Shown: positions 48,094 through 57,239 of the stretch, one piece after another
Layout: the number at the start of each line of letters is the position of its first letter
How positions within the stretch are numbered: position 1 is the first letter of the stretch
Source: Burkholderiales bacterium
GTDB taxonomy: Bacteria; Pseudomonadota; Gammaproteobacteria; Burkholderiales; Burkholderiaceae_C
Assembly: GCA_016192425.1 (NCBI GenBank)
Contig: JACPUE010000068.1
Coordinates: forward strand, 62,001 to 126,000
Direction: 5' to 3'
DNA: 64,000 nucleotides
Notes under the pieces: model-generated
The model's database searches: none
What the model saw: only the letters and a program-made list of their open reading frames with translations
Told to the model about the DNA's origin: nothing
Program-made: the position numbers and the translations under genes

Positions 48094-49035
48094 ATGGACC
48101 GCCTGCAAGCCATGAAGGTGTTTGCCCGCGTCGTGGACGAGGGCGGTTTTGCTGCGGCGGCACGGGCGCTGGACATGTCGCCCCCCGTGGTCACGCGCAT
48201 GGTGGCCGACCTGGAGCAGCACCTGGGCACGCGGCTGCTGCAGCGCACCACGCGCAAGGTGGCGCTGACCGACGCGGGCCAGACCTACCTGGAGCGCGTG
48301 CGCACCATCCTGTTTGACCTGGACGATGCAGAGGCCCAGGCCGCCGCGAGCGCACATGAACTGCGGGGCAGCCTGCACATCCTCGCGCCGCCGGTGCTGG
48401 CCACCTACTTCCTGGGGCCGCGTGTGGTGCCCTGGCGTGCGCGCTACCCCCGGCTGTTGCTGGACATCACGACCGACAACAACGTGGCCTCGCATGTGGA
48501 TGAATTCGATGTGACCTTCATGGTGGTGCCCGAGGACTTCGACGGCAACATCGTTGCGCGCAGCCTGTTCAAGGGGGAAGCCATCGTGGTGGCATCGCCA
48601 GCCTACCTGCAGCGCGCTGGCGTGCCGCAGCAGCCCAGCGATCTGGCGCAGCACCAGTACCTGCGTGACAGCGGCGTCGCTGCACGCACGCAGTCCGGGC
48701 GCAAGCTGCGCTTGCAGCATCTGCATGGCCGGTTTCCCGCGCAGGAGGTGGACATGCCTCAGGTGGTGCTGCAATCGGTCAGCACCGAACTGCTGTTGCG
48801 TGCTGCGCTGGACGGTGTGGGCGTGGCCGTGATGGCGCGCCTGCTGGTCGAGCCCTTCCTGGTCAGTGGCGCCCTGGTGCAGGTGTTGCCGGACTGGATG
48901 TTTTCGCGCTACACCGTGTATGCCGCGCTTCCCACGCGGCGCATGGTGCCTGCGCGCACCAAGGCCTTCCTTGACTTTGTGACCGAACAGGTGCCCCAGG
49001 CCGTGGCCCAGCAGCGCGCGGCTGCGGCCGTGTAG
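48094..49035 (+). CDS. LysR family transcriptional regulator
   Basis: A 313-residue regulator. The N-terminal winged HTH (MDRLQAMKVFARVVDEGGFAAAARALDMSPPVVTRMVADLEQHLGTRLLQRTTRKVALTDAG region) is typical of LysR proteins, followed by a periplasmic-binding-like effector domain. The target is unknown; LysR regulators often control a divergent neighbour, but here the upstream gene is co-directional. Confidence 0.92.
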   Translation: MDRLQAMKVFARVVDEGGFAAAARALDMSPPVVTRMVADLEQHLGTRLLQRTTRKVALTDAGQTYLERVRTILFDLDDAEAQAAASAHELRGSLHILAPPVLATYFLGPRVVPWRARYPRLLLDITTDNNVASHVDEFDVTFMVVPEDFDGNIVARSLFKGEAIVVASPAYLQRAGVPQQPSDLAQHQYLRDSGVAARTQSGRKLRLQHLHGRFPAQEVDMPQVVLQSVSTELLLRAALDGVGVAVMARLLVEPFLVSGALVQVLPDWMFSRYTVYAALPTRRMVPARTKAFLDFVTEQVPQAVAQQRAAAAV

Positions 49036-49515
49036 TCAAACGCTGGCAGAGGGCGTGGCAAAACCGATTTGCCGCCAGGCCTCGAACACCGTCACCGCCA
49101 CGGCGTTGGACAGGTTCAGGCTGCGCTGGCCGGTCAGCATGGGCAGGCGCAGTTGCTGCGCGGGGGCAAAGGTCTCGCGCAGCGCAGGGGCCAGGCCGCG
49201 CGATTCGGCGCCAAACACGAACCAGTCGCCAGGCTGAAAGCACGCTTCGTGCACCAGGCGCTGGCCTTTGGTGGTGAGGGCGAACATGCGCTGCGGATCG
49301 GGACGGTGCGCCGCCAGGAAGGCGGCCCAGCCGCGGTGGCGCAGCACGCGGGCGTATTCGTGGTAGTCCAGCCCGGCGCGGCGCATCAGGCGGTCTTCCA
49401 TCGAAAAGCCCAGCGGCTCGATCAGGTGCAAGGTGCAACCCGTATTGGCCGCCAGGCGGATGGCATTGCCCGTGTTGGGCGGGATTTCGGGTTCGACCAG
49501 GACGATGTGGAACAT
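49036..49515 (-). CDS. trmL: tRNA (cytidine/uridine-34-2'-O)-methyltransferase TrmL
   Basis: A 159-residue SPOUT enzyme: FHIVLVEPEIPPNTGNAIRLAANTGCTLHLIEPLGFSMEDRLMRRAGLDY (region), VFGAESRGLAP and NLSNAVAVTVFEAWRQ, the knot motifs. It methylates the wobble base of tRNA-Leu isoacceptors. Stop directly abuts the convergent LysR stop. Confidence 0.93.
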   Translation of the reverse strand: MFHIVLVEPEIPPNTGNAIRLAANTGCTLHLIEPLGFSMEDRLMRRAGLDYHEYARVLRHRGWAAFLAAHRPDPQRMFALTTKGQRLVHEACFQPGDWFVFGAESRGLAPALRETFAPAQQLRLPMLTGQRSLNLSNAVAVTVFEAWRQIGFATPSASV

Positions 49516-49542
49516 GGGGCGTATTGTCCGTGCTGGCGCGCC

Positions 49543-50283
49543 TCACTCGGGCGCAGGCGTGCGTGCAAACACCAGTGCCGACACCGCGCGGGCCCCTGCC
49601 TGGCGCAAGGCCAGCGCTGCGGCCTGCAGGGTGGCGCCGGTGGTCATCACATCGTCCACCAGCAGCACGCTGCGCCCCTGCAGTGCGCTGGCGCGCAGTG
49701 GGTCCACGGCCAGTGCGCCTTGCAGGTTGCGCAGGCGCTGCGCGCGGCCCAGGCCGCTTTGGGCCTGCGTGTCGTGCAGGCGCAGCAGCAATGTGGCGTC
49801 TGTCTTGGAAGGCGCCAGGGCGCGGGCCAGCAGCAGGGCCTGGTTGAAGCCGCGCTCGCGCAGGCGTTGGGCAGACAGTGGAATGGGCAGCACCCGGTCG
49901 GCGGCATCGATCAGCGGTTCGGCCCAGGGCGTGCTCAGCAGCAGCCGGGCCAGGGCGGGTGCCCATGCGGGGTCGGACTGGAACTTGTATTGCGCCACGA
50001 TGCCCGCCCAGGGGTAGGCGTAGTCCACGGCCGCCACGCACTGCTCCAGCCCCAGGGGCGTGCGCAGGCAGGCGCCACAGCGCATGCCCTTGGAGGTATG
50101 GCTGCTGGCGGGCAAAGGCAGGGCGCAACCGGTGCAACGCGCCAGCGGCTGGGCAAAGCGGGCGGCGCAGGCATCGCATACGCGGCGCGCGGGCCAGGCG
50201 TGGCAGATGGCGCACTGGCTGGGCAGCCATGCACCCAGGCGCTGCAGGGCAGAGTGCAGCATGGAGGGCGAAGGGGTATGCAT
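49543..50283 (-). CDS. comF: ComF family phosphoribosyltransferase-like protein
   Basis: A 246-residue protein. The N-terminal zinc module has two CxxC pairs (CAICHAWPARRVCDAC; CTGCALPLP...CGAC), and the C-terminus the PRTase motif SVLLVDDVMTTGATL. ComF proteins act in DNA uptake in competent bacteria or in purine-linked metabolism. Another ATG at 50262 is possible as start. Confidence 0.9.
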   Translation of the reverse strand: MHTPSPSMLHSALQRLGAWLPSQCAICHAWPARRVCDACAARFAQPLARCTGCALPLPASSHTSKGMRCGACLRTPLGLEQCVAAVDYAYPWAGIVAQYKFQSDPAWAPALARLLLSTPWAEPLIDAADRVLPIPLSAQRLRERGFNQALLLARALAPSKTDATLLLRLHDTQAQSGLGRAQRLRNLQGALAVDPLRASALQGRSVLLVDDVMTTGATLQAAALALRQAGARAVSALVFARTPAPE

Positions 50284-50345
50284 GATCGTGTCCAATATAG
50301 GGCAGGGCGCAGCAGACGGTTGCGCCATTCGCCTTTGTAGCTGCC

Positions 50346-51242
50346 ATGTCCTTCGAGCGCCCCCCCACCATCGACCCCGTTGCCGCCGCCCGCTGGCATG
50401 CCACTGCGCCTGCGCTCTCGCCCTGGTTGCACGAGGAGGTGGCGCGCCGCATGGAGCAGCGCCTGCAGTGGATTCGCCAGGCCCCCCAGGCCTGGTGCCA
50501 TTGGAACCCGGTGCGCGGCGGCCTGCAGGCCCACGCCCTGGTGCGCGCACGTTACCCGCAGGCGCTGTGCCACATCGTTGAAACCGCGCCCCACCTGCAA
50601 GCGCAGGCCAAGGCCCTGGCGCCTGCATGGTGGTCGGCATCGCGGTGGAAAGGGGCGGGCGTGTGCTTTGAAGCGCCCGCGCCCGGTGCCGTGCAGATGC
50701 TGTGGGCCAACATGGCGCTGCACATGGCCGCCGACCCGCAGGCCCTGATTGCGCAGTGGCAAAAGGCCTTGAGCGTGGACGGCTACCTGATGTTCTCGTG
50801 CCTGGGCCCAGACACTTTGCGCGAGCTGCGTGCACTCTACGCCGCGCTGGGCTGGCCCCTGCCCGGCCATGCCTTCACCGACATGCACGATTGGGGCGAC
50901 ATGCTGATCGAGGCGGGCTTTGCCGAGCCGGTGATGGACATGGAGCACATCACCCTGACTTTTGCCAGTGCGCCGCGCCTGCTGCAGGAATTGCGTGAAC
51001 TGGGCCGCAACCTGCACCCGGCGCGCTTTGCCGGGCTGCGCGGGCGGCGCTGGAAAGCGGGCCTGGAGCAGGCACTGACCGAAAGGCTTGCGGCGCCGGA
51101 ACACGGGGGGCAACTGGCGCTGACCTTCGAAATCATCTATGGCCACGCCTACAAGCCCACCCCCCGCGTGCCCGTGGCGGGGGAGAGTGCGGTGTCCTTG
51201 CAGGACATGCGCGCCATGCTGCGCGGCAACAGCCGCCGCTGA
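50346..51242 (+). CDS. BioC-like methyltransferase with degenerate SAM motif
   Basis: A 298-residue protein. The C-half matches BioC (DGYLMFSCLGPDTLRELRALY, FTDMHDWGDMLIEAGFAEPVMDMEHITLTF, LALTFEIIYGHAYKP). The N-half, where a glycine-rich SAM loop (D-GxGxG) is expected, reads WCHWNPVRGGLQAHALV and lacks it. It may have lost activity or changed role, though the start of biotin synthesis (malonyl-ACP methylation) is the family function. It is divergent from comF. Confidence 0.72.
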   Translation: MSFERPPTIDPVAAARWHATAPALSPWLHEEVARRMEQRLQWIRQAPQAWCHWNPVRGGLQAHALVRARYPQALCHIVETAPHLQAQAKALAPAWWSASRWKGAGVCFEAPAPGAVQMLWANMALHMAADPQALIAQWQKALSVDGYLMFSCLGPDTLRELRALYAALGWPLPGHAFTDMHDWGDMLIEAGFAEPVMDMEHITLTFASAPRLLQELRELGRNLHPARFAGLRGRRWKAGLEQALTERLAAPEHGGQLALTFEIIYGHAYKPTPRVPVAGESAVSLQDMRAMLRGNSRR

Positions 51243-51344
51243 GTATTCTGGGCGGCCTGCCCATCTTTGGATCAATGATGCAACGCAAAAACACTGCTTT
51301 CGCAAGCGGTAATTACGCGAACATCTGATTTATCTCAATATCGC

Positions 51345-51350
51345 TACAAT
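51345..51350 (+). promoter_or_regulatory. Possible -10 box of the cox operon
   Basis: TACAAT lies 124 bases before the chosen coxB start in a locally AT-rich stretch (TTATCTCAATATCGC). No clear -35 is seen. The 230-base leader before coxB has no gene; it includes an imperfect GCGCCAACCCCCTGGGCGG repeat. Confidence 0.4.
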
Positions 51351-51474
51351 GGTTTCGCCGCCCTTGGGCTGCGTTCTGGGTTGGCCGTGCAGCCACTGTG
51401 TCTGCACGTGCAAGCCTGGCTCTGTGGCGGGCGGCGCCAACCCCCTGGGCGGTTGCGAGGGAGACGACTCGACG

Positions 51475-52668
51475 ATGAGGCACAACAAAGTGAAAACCAT
51501 GATGCGCATTTCCCCCGTGCTGACCGGCGCCCTGTGCTGGGTTGGCGCCTGGGTGGCTACGGCAGTGCATGCCGCGCAGGACCTGCCCGGCGGCCCTGCG
51601 GTCCACCAGCTCAACCTGCACCCGCCCGCCACGCGCATCGCCCAGGAGCAGCACTGGCTGCACTGGATGATGCTCATCATCTGCACGGTGATCTTCGTGG
51701 GTGTCTTTTCGGTGATGTTCTTTTCCATCTGGAAGCACCGCAAGTCCCAGGGCGCGCAGGCGGCCCATTTCCACGAGTCGGTCACCGTCGAGGTGGTCTG
51801 GACGGTGATCCCCTTCATCATCGTGGTCCTGATGGCGCTGCCTGCCACCAAGGTGCTGGTCGCGCAGAAGGACACGACCAACGCCGACATCACCATCAAG
51901 ACCACGGGCTACCAGTGGAAATGGGGATACGACTACCTCAAGGGCGAAGGCGAGGGCATTGCTTTCCTGTCCACCCTCGACAGCAGCCACCGGGCCATGT
52001 CCAACAGCGGCGACGTGTCCCAGGCACCAGCCGACTACCTGCTGAAGGTGGACAACCCCCTGGTGGTGCCCGTGGGGCAGAAGATCCGCATCATCACCAC
52101 GGCCAACGACGTGATCCACTCCTGGATGGTGCCAGCCTTCGGCGTGAAGCAGGATGCGATTCCCGGCTTCGTGCGCGACACCTGGTTCCGTGCCGAGAAG
52201 GTGGGCGACTACTACGGCCAATGTGCCGAACTGTGCGGCAAGGAGCACGCCTACATGCCCATCCATGTGAGGGTGGTGTCGGCCCAGGACTATTCGGCCT
52301 GGGTGGCCGAACAAAAGAAGAAGGCGGCGGCACTGCTCGATGACCCCAAGCGTGTCTGGGGCCTTGACGACATCGTGGCGCGCGGTGAGAAGGTGTACGC
52401 CGCCAACTGCGCGGCCTGCCACCAGGCCAATGGCAAAGGGGCGGCGGCGGTCAAGCCGCTGGACGGCTCGGCCATCGTCAAGGATGCGGACGCTGCGCGC
52501 CAGGTCCAGGTGCTGCTGCAGGGGGCCGGCAACGGCGCCATGCCCACCTGGAAGCAGCTCAGCGATACCGACCTGGCGGCCGTGATCAGCTACACCAAGA
52601 ATGCCTGGTCCAACAAGACCGGCCAGCTCGTGCAGCCGGCCGATGTCGTGGCCCAGCGTGGCAAATGA
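51475..52668 (+). CDS. coxB: Cytochrome c oxidase subunit II with C-terminal cytochrome c domain
   Basis: A 397-residue protein from ATG 51475, with a signal sequence (TGALCWVGAWVATAVHA) and two membrane helices (LHWMMLIICTVIFVGVFSVMFF; VVWTVIPFIIVVLMALPA). The CuA site is GQCAELCGKEHAYM. A C-terminal cytochrome c domain has CAACHQANGKG and distal GAMPTWKQL. This makes it caa3-like in layout, so it can take electrons from a soluble cytochrome on its own haem. ATG 51499 or 51502 are alternative starts. Confidence 0.93.
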   Translation: MRHNKVKTMMRISPVLTGALCWVGAWVATAVHAAQDLPGGPAVHQLNLHPPATRIAQEQHWLHWMMLIICTVIFVGVFSVMFFSIWKHRKSQGAQAAHFHESVTVEVVWTVIPFIIVVLMALPATKVLVAQKDTTNADITIKTTGYQWKWGYDYLKGEGEGIAFLSTLDSSHRAMSNSGDVSQAPADYLLKVDNPLVVPVGQKIRIITTANDVIHSWMVPAFGVKQDAIPGFVRDTWFRAEKVGDYYGQCAELCGKEHAYMPIHVRVVSAQDYSAWVAEQKKKAAALLDDPKRVWGLDDIVARGEKVYAANCAACHQANGKGAAAVKPLDGSAIVKDADAARQVQVLLQGAGNGAMPTWKQLSDTDLAAVISYTKNAWSNKTGQLVQPADVVAQRGK

Positions 52669-52698
52669 ACCGTGCCTGAGTGCACCGAGGAATTCCCC

Positions 52699-54330
52699 AT
52701 GAGCGCAGTTCTTGACCATTCCGCACACGCTGCAGGCGCCGCGCACGGCGCGCATGACCACCATGGCCCCACGGGGTGGCGCCGCTGGGTCTATGCCACC
52801 AACCACAAGGACATCGGCACGCTGTACCTGCTGTTCTCCTTCACCATGCTGATGGTGGGCGGGGTGCTGGCGCTGCTCATCCGTGCCGAGCTGTTCCAGC
52901 CCGGACTGCAGCTGGTGAACCCCGAGCTGTTCAACCAGCTCACCACCATGCACGGCCTGATCATGGTGTTCGGCGCCATCATGCCGGCCTTCGTGGGCTT
53001 TGCGAACTGGATGGTGCCGCTGCAGATCGGCGCCTCCGACATGGCCTTTGCGCGCATGAACAATTTCAGCTTCTGGCTGATGATCCCGGCCGCGCTGCTG
53101 CTGGTGGGCTCGTTCTTCATGCCTGGCGGCGCGCCTGCTGCCGGCTGGACGCTGTACGCACCGCTGACGCTGCAGATGGGGCCGTCGATGGACGCCGGTA
53201 TCTTCGCCATGCATATCCTCGGCGCCAGTTCCATCATGGGCTCGATCAACATCATCGTGACCATCCTCAACATGCGCGCCCCCGGCATGACGCTGATGAA
53301 GATGCCCATGTTCTGCTGGACCTGGCTCATCACCGCCTACCTGCTGATCGCCGTGATGCCCGTGCTGGCTGGCGCCATCACCATGACGCTGACCGACCGC
53401 CACTTCGGTACCAGCTTCTTCAACCCGGCGGGCGGCGGTGACCCAGTGATGTACCAGCACATCTTCTGGTTCTTCGGCCACCCCGAGGTGTACATCATGA
53501 TCCTGCCGGCCTTCGGCATCATCAGCCAGATCGTGCCGACCTTCAGCCGCAAGAAGCTGTTCGGCTACGCCTCCATGGTGTACGCCACCTCGTCCATCGC
53601 CATCCTGTCGTTCATTGTGTGGGCGCACCACATGTTCACCACCGGCATGCCGGTGACGGGGCAGTTGTTCTTCATGTACTCCACCATGCTGATCTCGGTG
53701 CCCACGGCGGTGAAGATCTTCAACTGGGTGGCCACCATGTGGCGCGGCTCCATGACCTTCGAGACCCCCATGCTGTTTGCGGTGGGCTTCATCTTCGTGT
53801 TCACCATTGGCGGCTTCACCGGTCTGATCCTGGCCATGGCGCCCATCGACATCCAGTTGCAGGACACCTACTACGTGGTGGCGCACTTCCACTACGTGCT
53901 GGTGGCGGGCTCCCTGTTTGCGTTGTTTGCGGGCGTGTACTTCTGGCTGCCCAAGTGGACTGGGTTCATGTACTCCGAGCGGCGCGGCAAGATCCATTTC
54001 TGGACCTCGCTGGTGTTCTTCAACATCACCTTCTTCCCCATGCACTTCCTGGGCCTTGCAGGCATGCCGCGCCGCTATGCCGACTACCCCATGCAGTTTG
54101 CCGATTTCAATGCCATTGCCTCCATCGGTGCACTGGGCTTTGGCCTGGCGCAGGTGTACTTTTTTGTTGCCGTGGTCTGGCCCTGCATGCGCGGGCAAGG
54201 GGCCAAGGCACCGGCCAAGCCCTGGGACGGTGCCGAGGGCCTGGAGTGGGAGCTGCCTTCGCCCGCACCATTGCACACCTTTGAAACCCCGCCAAAGCTC
54301 GATGCCACGGCCACACGCATCATTGGCTGA
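52699..54330 (+). CDS. coxA: Cytochrome c oxidase subunit I
   Basis: A 543-residue, 12-helix protein. Ligand motifs: [15 protein letters not shown] (haem a His), [19 protein letters not shown] (CuB His and the cross-linked Tyr), WAHHMF (CuB His pair), [12 protein letters not shown] (haem a and a3 His). It is the catalytic proton-pumping subunit. ATG 52699 has GAGGAA upstream. Confidence 0.96.
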   Translation: MSAVLDHSAHAAGAAHGAHDHHGPTGWRRWVYATNHKDIGTLYLLFSFTMLMVGGVLALLIRAELFQPGLQLVNPELFNQLTTMHGLIMVFGAIMPAFVGFANWMVPLQIGASDMAFARMNNFSFWLMIPAALLLVGSFFMPGGAPAAGWTLYAPLTLQMGPSMDAGIFAMHILGASSIMGSINIIVTILNMRAPGMTLMKMPMFCWTWLITAYLLIAVMPVLAGAITMTLTDRHFGTSFFNPAGGGDPVMYQHIFWFFGHPEVYIMILPAFGIISQIVPTFSRKKLFGYASMVYATSSIAILSFIVWAHHMFTTGMPVTGQLFFMYSTMLISVPTAVKIFNWVATMWRGSMTFETPMLFAVGFIFVFTIGGFTGLILAMAPIDIQLQDTYYVVAHFHYVLVAGSLFALFAGVYFWLPKWTGFMYSERRGKIHFWTSLVFFNITFFPMHFLGLAGMPRRYADYPMQFADFNAIASIGALGFGLAQVYFFVAVVWPCMRGQGAKAPAKPWDGAEGLEWELPSPAPLHTFETPPKLDATATRIIG

Positions 54331-54340
54331 GGAGACCGCC

Positions 54341-54454
54341 ATGCCCACTGCCGCACAACGCAAGGCCAACGTACGCACCGCCTTGGGACTGGTGGCGCTT
54401 GCTGCCATGTTTCTGGCGGGTTTTGTGGCCAAGATCGTCTGGCTCAACGCTTGA
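54341..54454 (+). CDS. Small cytochrome oxidase assembly-type membrane protein
   Basis: A 37-residue protein (MPTAAQRKANVRTALGL...) with one membrane helix (ALGLVALAAMFLAGFVAKIVWL), between coxA and ctaG, with GAGGAG before its ATG. Short proteins in this position are common in betaproteobacterial cox clusters. Its exact role is unknown. Confidence 0.7.
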   Translation: MPTAAQRKANVRTALGLVALAAMFLAGFVAKIVWLNA

Positions 54455-54461
54455 GGCGACC

Positions 54462-55079
54462 ATGCCACCGCGCCGCGCCAATGCCCGAATGTTCGGCAAG
54501 CTCGCCGTCATCGCGGTGGGCATGTTTGCGTTTGGCTATGCGCTGGTGCCCATTTACCAGCGGATATGCGAGTTCACAGGCATCAACATCCTGGCCTTGT
54601 CCGAGCGCCAGGTTCCGGGCAACGGCGTGGCCGGGCGCGATGTGCAGGCGCCCCGCAACACCCAGGTGGACCGCAGCCGCACCATCACGGTGGAGTTCGA
54701 TGCCAACGCCCGCGGCCCGTGGAAGTTCTGGCCCGCACAGCGCTCCATCCAGGTGCATCCGGGCGAGCTGGCCACGGTGATGTACGAGTTCGAGAACGTG
54801 CAGAACCGGCGCATGGCAGCGCAGGCGATTCCCAGCTATGCCCCCAGCCAGGCGGCTGCGCATTTCAACAAGCTGGAGTGCTTCTGTTTCAGCCAGTACA
54901 CACTGGAGCCGGGCGAAAAGAAGCAATGGCCCGTGGTCTTTGTGATCGACCCGCGCATCTCGCGTGATGTCACCACCATCACGCTGTCCTATACCTTTTT
55001 CGAGGTGGGTGGGCGCACGCCCGCCGCCCCCGCCACGCCCGTGGCGCAAGTGCGTGCAACCCCCAAGGCCGGCACATGA
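54462..55079 (+). CDS. ctaG: Cytochrome c oxidase assembly protein CtaG/Cox11
   Basis: A 205-residue protein with an N-terminal anchor (LAVIAVGMFAFGYALVPIY) and the copper-binding CFCF motif in NKLECFCFSQYTLEPGE. It delivers copper to the CuB site of subunit I. Confidence 0.95.
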   Translation: MPPRRANARMFGKLAVIAVGMFAFGYALVPIYQRICEFTGINILALSERQVPGNGVAGRDVQAPRNTQVDRSRTITVEFDANARGPWKFWPAQRSIQVHPGELATVMYEFENVQNRRMAAQAIPSYAPSQAAAHFNKLECFCFSQYTLEPGEKKQWPVVFVIDPRISRDVTTITLSYTFFEVGGRTPAAPATPVAQVRATPKAGT

Positions 55080-55297
55080 AGCAAGCCACCGAGCCCCGCC
55101 CGCCCCAGGCCCCTGGCCGCAGTTCGGCGCTGCGCAGCGTCCGTGCCGTAGCGTGGTCGCTGATAGGCCTGCGCAAAGGCAGTGAATACCGCGAAGACCT
55201 GCAGAGGGTGCATCCCCTGCATGTGATTGTGGTGGGCCTGGTGGCCATTTTCGGACTGGTGGCGCTGCTCATGGCCCTGGTCCACTTTGTTGTGTGA
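55076..55297 (+). CDS. DUF2970 family membrane protein
   Basis: A 73-residue protein: VRAVAWSLIGLRKGSEYREDLQRVHPLHVIVVGLVAIFGLVALLMALVHFVV is the DUF2970 pattern with one C-terminal membrane helix. It overlaps ctaG by ATGA and lies before coxC, as in other betaproteobacteria. Function unknown. Confidence 0.88.
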   Translation: MKQATEPRPPQAPGRSSALRSVRAVAWSLIGLRKGSEYREDLQRVHPLHVIVVGLVAIFGLVALLMALVHFVV

Positions 55298-55333
55298 ACC
55301 CTAAAAGAACATGCAGACCCAGGAGCCAGCGAA

Positions 55334-56215
55334 ATGAGTACAACCACCCCCAGCAGCACCCCGTACTACTACGTGCCCACGCAGTCGAGCCGCCCCGTCA
55401 TGGCTGCGGCCGGGCTTTTCTTTGTCATCCTGGGGGCGAGCCAGTGGATCAATGGCATCGACTGGGGTGCCTACGCGCTGGGCTTTGGCCTGCTGTGGTG
55501 GCTGGCGGTGCTGTTCCAGTGGTTCCGCGACGCGGCCCGCGAGAGCGAGGGCGGCTTGTACGGGCGCAAGATCGACCTGTCCTACCGCTGGGGCATGAGC
55601 TGGTTCATCTTCTCGGAGGTGATGTTCTTTGGCGCGTTTTTCACCGCACTGTGGTGGGCGCGCGCGCACTCGGTGCCTGCGCTGGGCAGCCTGGAAAACG
55701 GCCTGTTGTGGCCCGGCTTCAAGGCCGTGTGGCCCAGCGTGGCGGCGGGCGCCACCGCGTCACCGGCGGGCATCGTCGAGCCGTTCAAGACGGTGGGGCC
55801 GTTCTGGCTGCCCACCATCAACACCGCCTTGCTGCTGAGCTCCGGGGTGACGCTGACCATCGCCCACCACGCGCTGCGCGAGAACCAGCGCGGCAAGACC
55901 ATCGCCTTCATGTGGATCACCGTGCTGCTGGGCGCCACCTTCCTGTGCGTGCAGGGCTATGAGTATTTCCACCTCTACACCGACCTGAACCTCAAGCTCA
56001 GTTCTGGCATCTTCGGCTCCACGTTCTTCATGCTCACGGGGTTCCACGGCTTCCACGTGTTCCTGGGCATGTTGATGCTGCTGTTCATCACGCTGCGCCT
56101 GCATCAGGGGCATTTCAGTGCCGAGCGGCATTTTGGCTTCGAGGGCGCTGCCTGGTACTGGCACTTTGTGGATGTGGTCTGGCTGGGCCTGTACCTGCTG
56201 GTGTACTGGATGTAA
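55334..56215 (+). CDS. coxC: Cytochrome c oxidase subunit III
   Basis: A 293-residue, seven-helix protein: SYRWGMSWFIFSEVMFFGAFFTALWWARAH, LLLSSGVTLTIAHHALRENQ, and the end GFHGFHVFLGMLMLLFI...WYWHFVDVVWLGLYLLVYW. It stabilises subunit I and the proton pathway. Confidence 0.95.
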   Translation: MSTTTPSSTPYYYVPTQSSRPVMAAAGLFFVILGASQWINGIDWGAYALGFGLLWWLAVLFQWFRDAARESEGGLYGRKIDLSYRWGMSWFIFSEVMFFGAFFTALWWARAHSVPALGSLENGLLWPGFKAVWPSVAAGATASPAGIVEPFKTVGPFWLPTINTALLLSSGVTLTIAHHALRENQRGKTIAFMWITVLLGATFLCVQGYEYFHLYTDLNLKLSSGIFGSTFFMLTGFHGFHVFLGMLMLLFITLRLHQGHFSAERHFGFEGAAWYWHFVDVVWLGLYLLVYWM

Positions 56216-56221
56216 GGGAGC

Positions 56222-56452
56222 CTACGCTGCAGGCAGGCCGGTGGGCTGGATGTAGCCCAGCTTCCAGGCCAGCAGCAGGGCCACGAACAGTGCGATCGAC
56301 AGCCCGACACGCCAGGCCAGCATGCGTGCCATGCGCTGACCATCGCGTTCACCGTTCGGTGCGGACTTGCGGTCGCCGCGCAGCATGAAGAACAATGCAG
56401 CGCCCAGGCTGGCCAGAATGGCCAGGAAGGCGAGCAGAACCACGGTTTTCAT
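56222..56452 (-). CDS. Twin transmembrane protein (DUF2909-like)
   Basis: A 76-residue protein with two helices (VVLLAFLAILASLGAALFFML; VGLSIALFVALLLAWKLGYI) and a basic loop (RGDRKSAPNGERDGQRMAR). It runs against the cox operon between coxC and the SURF1 gene, as in related genomes. A role in oxidase assembly is inferred from location only. Confidence 0.82.
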   Translation of the reverse strand: MKTVVLLAFLAILASLGAALFFMLRGDRKSAPNGERDGQRMARMLAWRVGLSIALFVALLLAWKLGYIQPTGLPAA

Positions 56453-56483
56453 GGAGAGTCATTATCCCGGGACGGTGCAAGGC

Positions 56484-57239
56484 ATGCAGGCACAAGGGCG
56501 ATTCTGGAGCGTGACCCTGGCCGCCGTGTTGGCCATGGGGGTGACTGTGTCTTTGGGCCGCTGGCAGATGGATCGCGCCGCCCAGAAGCAGGCTTTGCAG
56601 GCTGCCGTGGAGACACGCTCCGCCCAGCCTGCCATGGCGCCGAGCGAGGCGGCCATGGCCCTGCACCCTGGCGCTGCGCAGGATGCAGGCCTGCTGCACC
56701 GCACCGTACACCTGCGTGGGCGCTGGCTGGCAGAGCGTACCGTGTACCTGGACAACCGCCAGATGAACGGCGGGCCAGGCTTTTTTGTGCTCACCCCGTT
56801 GCAACCGGAAGGGGCTGCGTACAGCGTGCTGGTGCAGCGCGGCTGGATTGCACGCAACTTCCAGGACCGCACCGCACTGGCCCCGGTGCAGACGCCGTCA
56901 GGCTGGGTAGATGTGACAGGGCGGATTGCACCCGGTCCTTCGCGCCTGCTGGAGCTGGCCGGGGCCGACCAGGGACCGGGGTCTTCGCGTATCCGGCAGA
57001 ATCTGGATCTCGCTGCCTTCTCGGCTGAAACCGGCCTGGCCCTGGCGCCTGTGACGGTGGTGCAAACCCAGGGGCCTGCCGATGGCCTGCTGCGCCAGTG
57101 GCCCGCATTCAGCACCGGGGTGGAAAAGCACTACGGCTATGCCTTCCAATGGTTCGGGCTCAGCGGCCTGATTGCACTGCTCTATGTCTGGTTCCAACTC
57201 GTCCGACGCATCCGCCCTCGCCGCCCTGGCGCCGTCTGA
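56484..57239 (+). CDS. SURF1 family oxidase assembly protein
   Basis: A 251-residue protein with two membrane helices, at the start (SVTLAAVLAMGVTVSLG) and end (FGLSGLIALLYVWFQLV), and the family motifs SLGRWQMDRAAQKQ, VHLRGRWL, YLDNRQMNGGPGFFVLTPL, VQRGWI and YAFQWFGLS. SURF1 helps insert haem A into subunit I. ATG 56451 is an alternative start. Confidence 0.92.
   Translation: MQAQGRFWSVTLAAVLAMGVTVSLGRWQMDRAAQKQALQAAVETRSAQPAMAPSEAAMALHPGAAQDAGLLHRTVHLRGRWLAERTVYLDNRQMNGGPGFFVLTPLQPEGAAYSVLVQRGWIARNFQDRTALAPVQTPSGWVDVTGRIAPGPSRLLELAGADQGPGSSRIRQNLDLAAFSAETGLALAPVTVVQTQGPADGLLRQWPAFSTGVEKHYGYAFQWFGLSGLIALLYVWFQLVRRIRPRRPGAV

Noticed and set aside
51313-54468. Long minus-strand frame (1051 codons) opposite coxB and coxA
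   Set aside because: It is rich in His, Gly and Asp as expected from antisense reading of membrane protein codons; it has no start site or domain.
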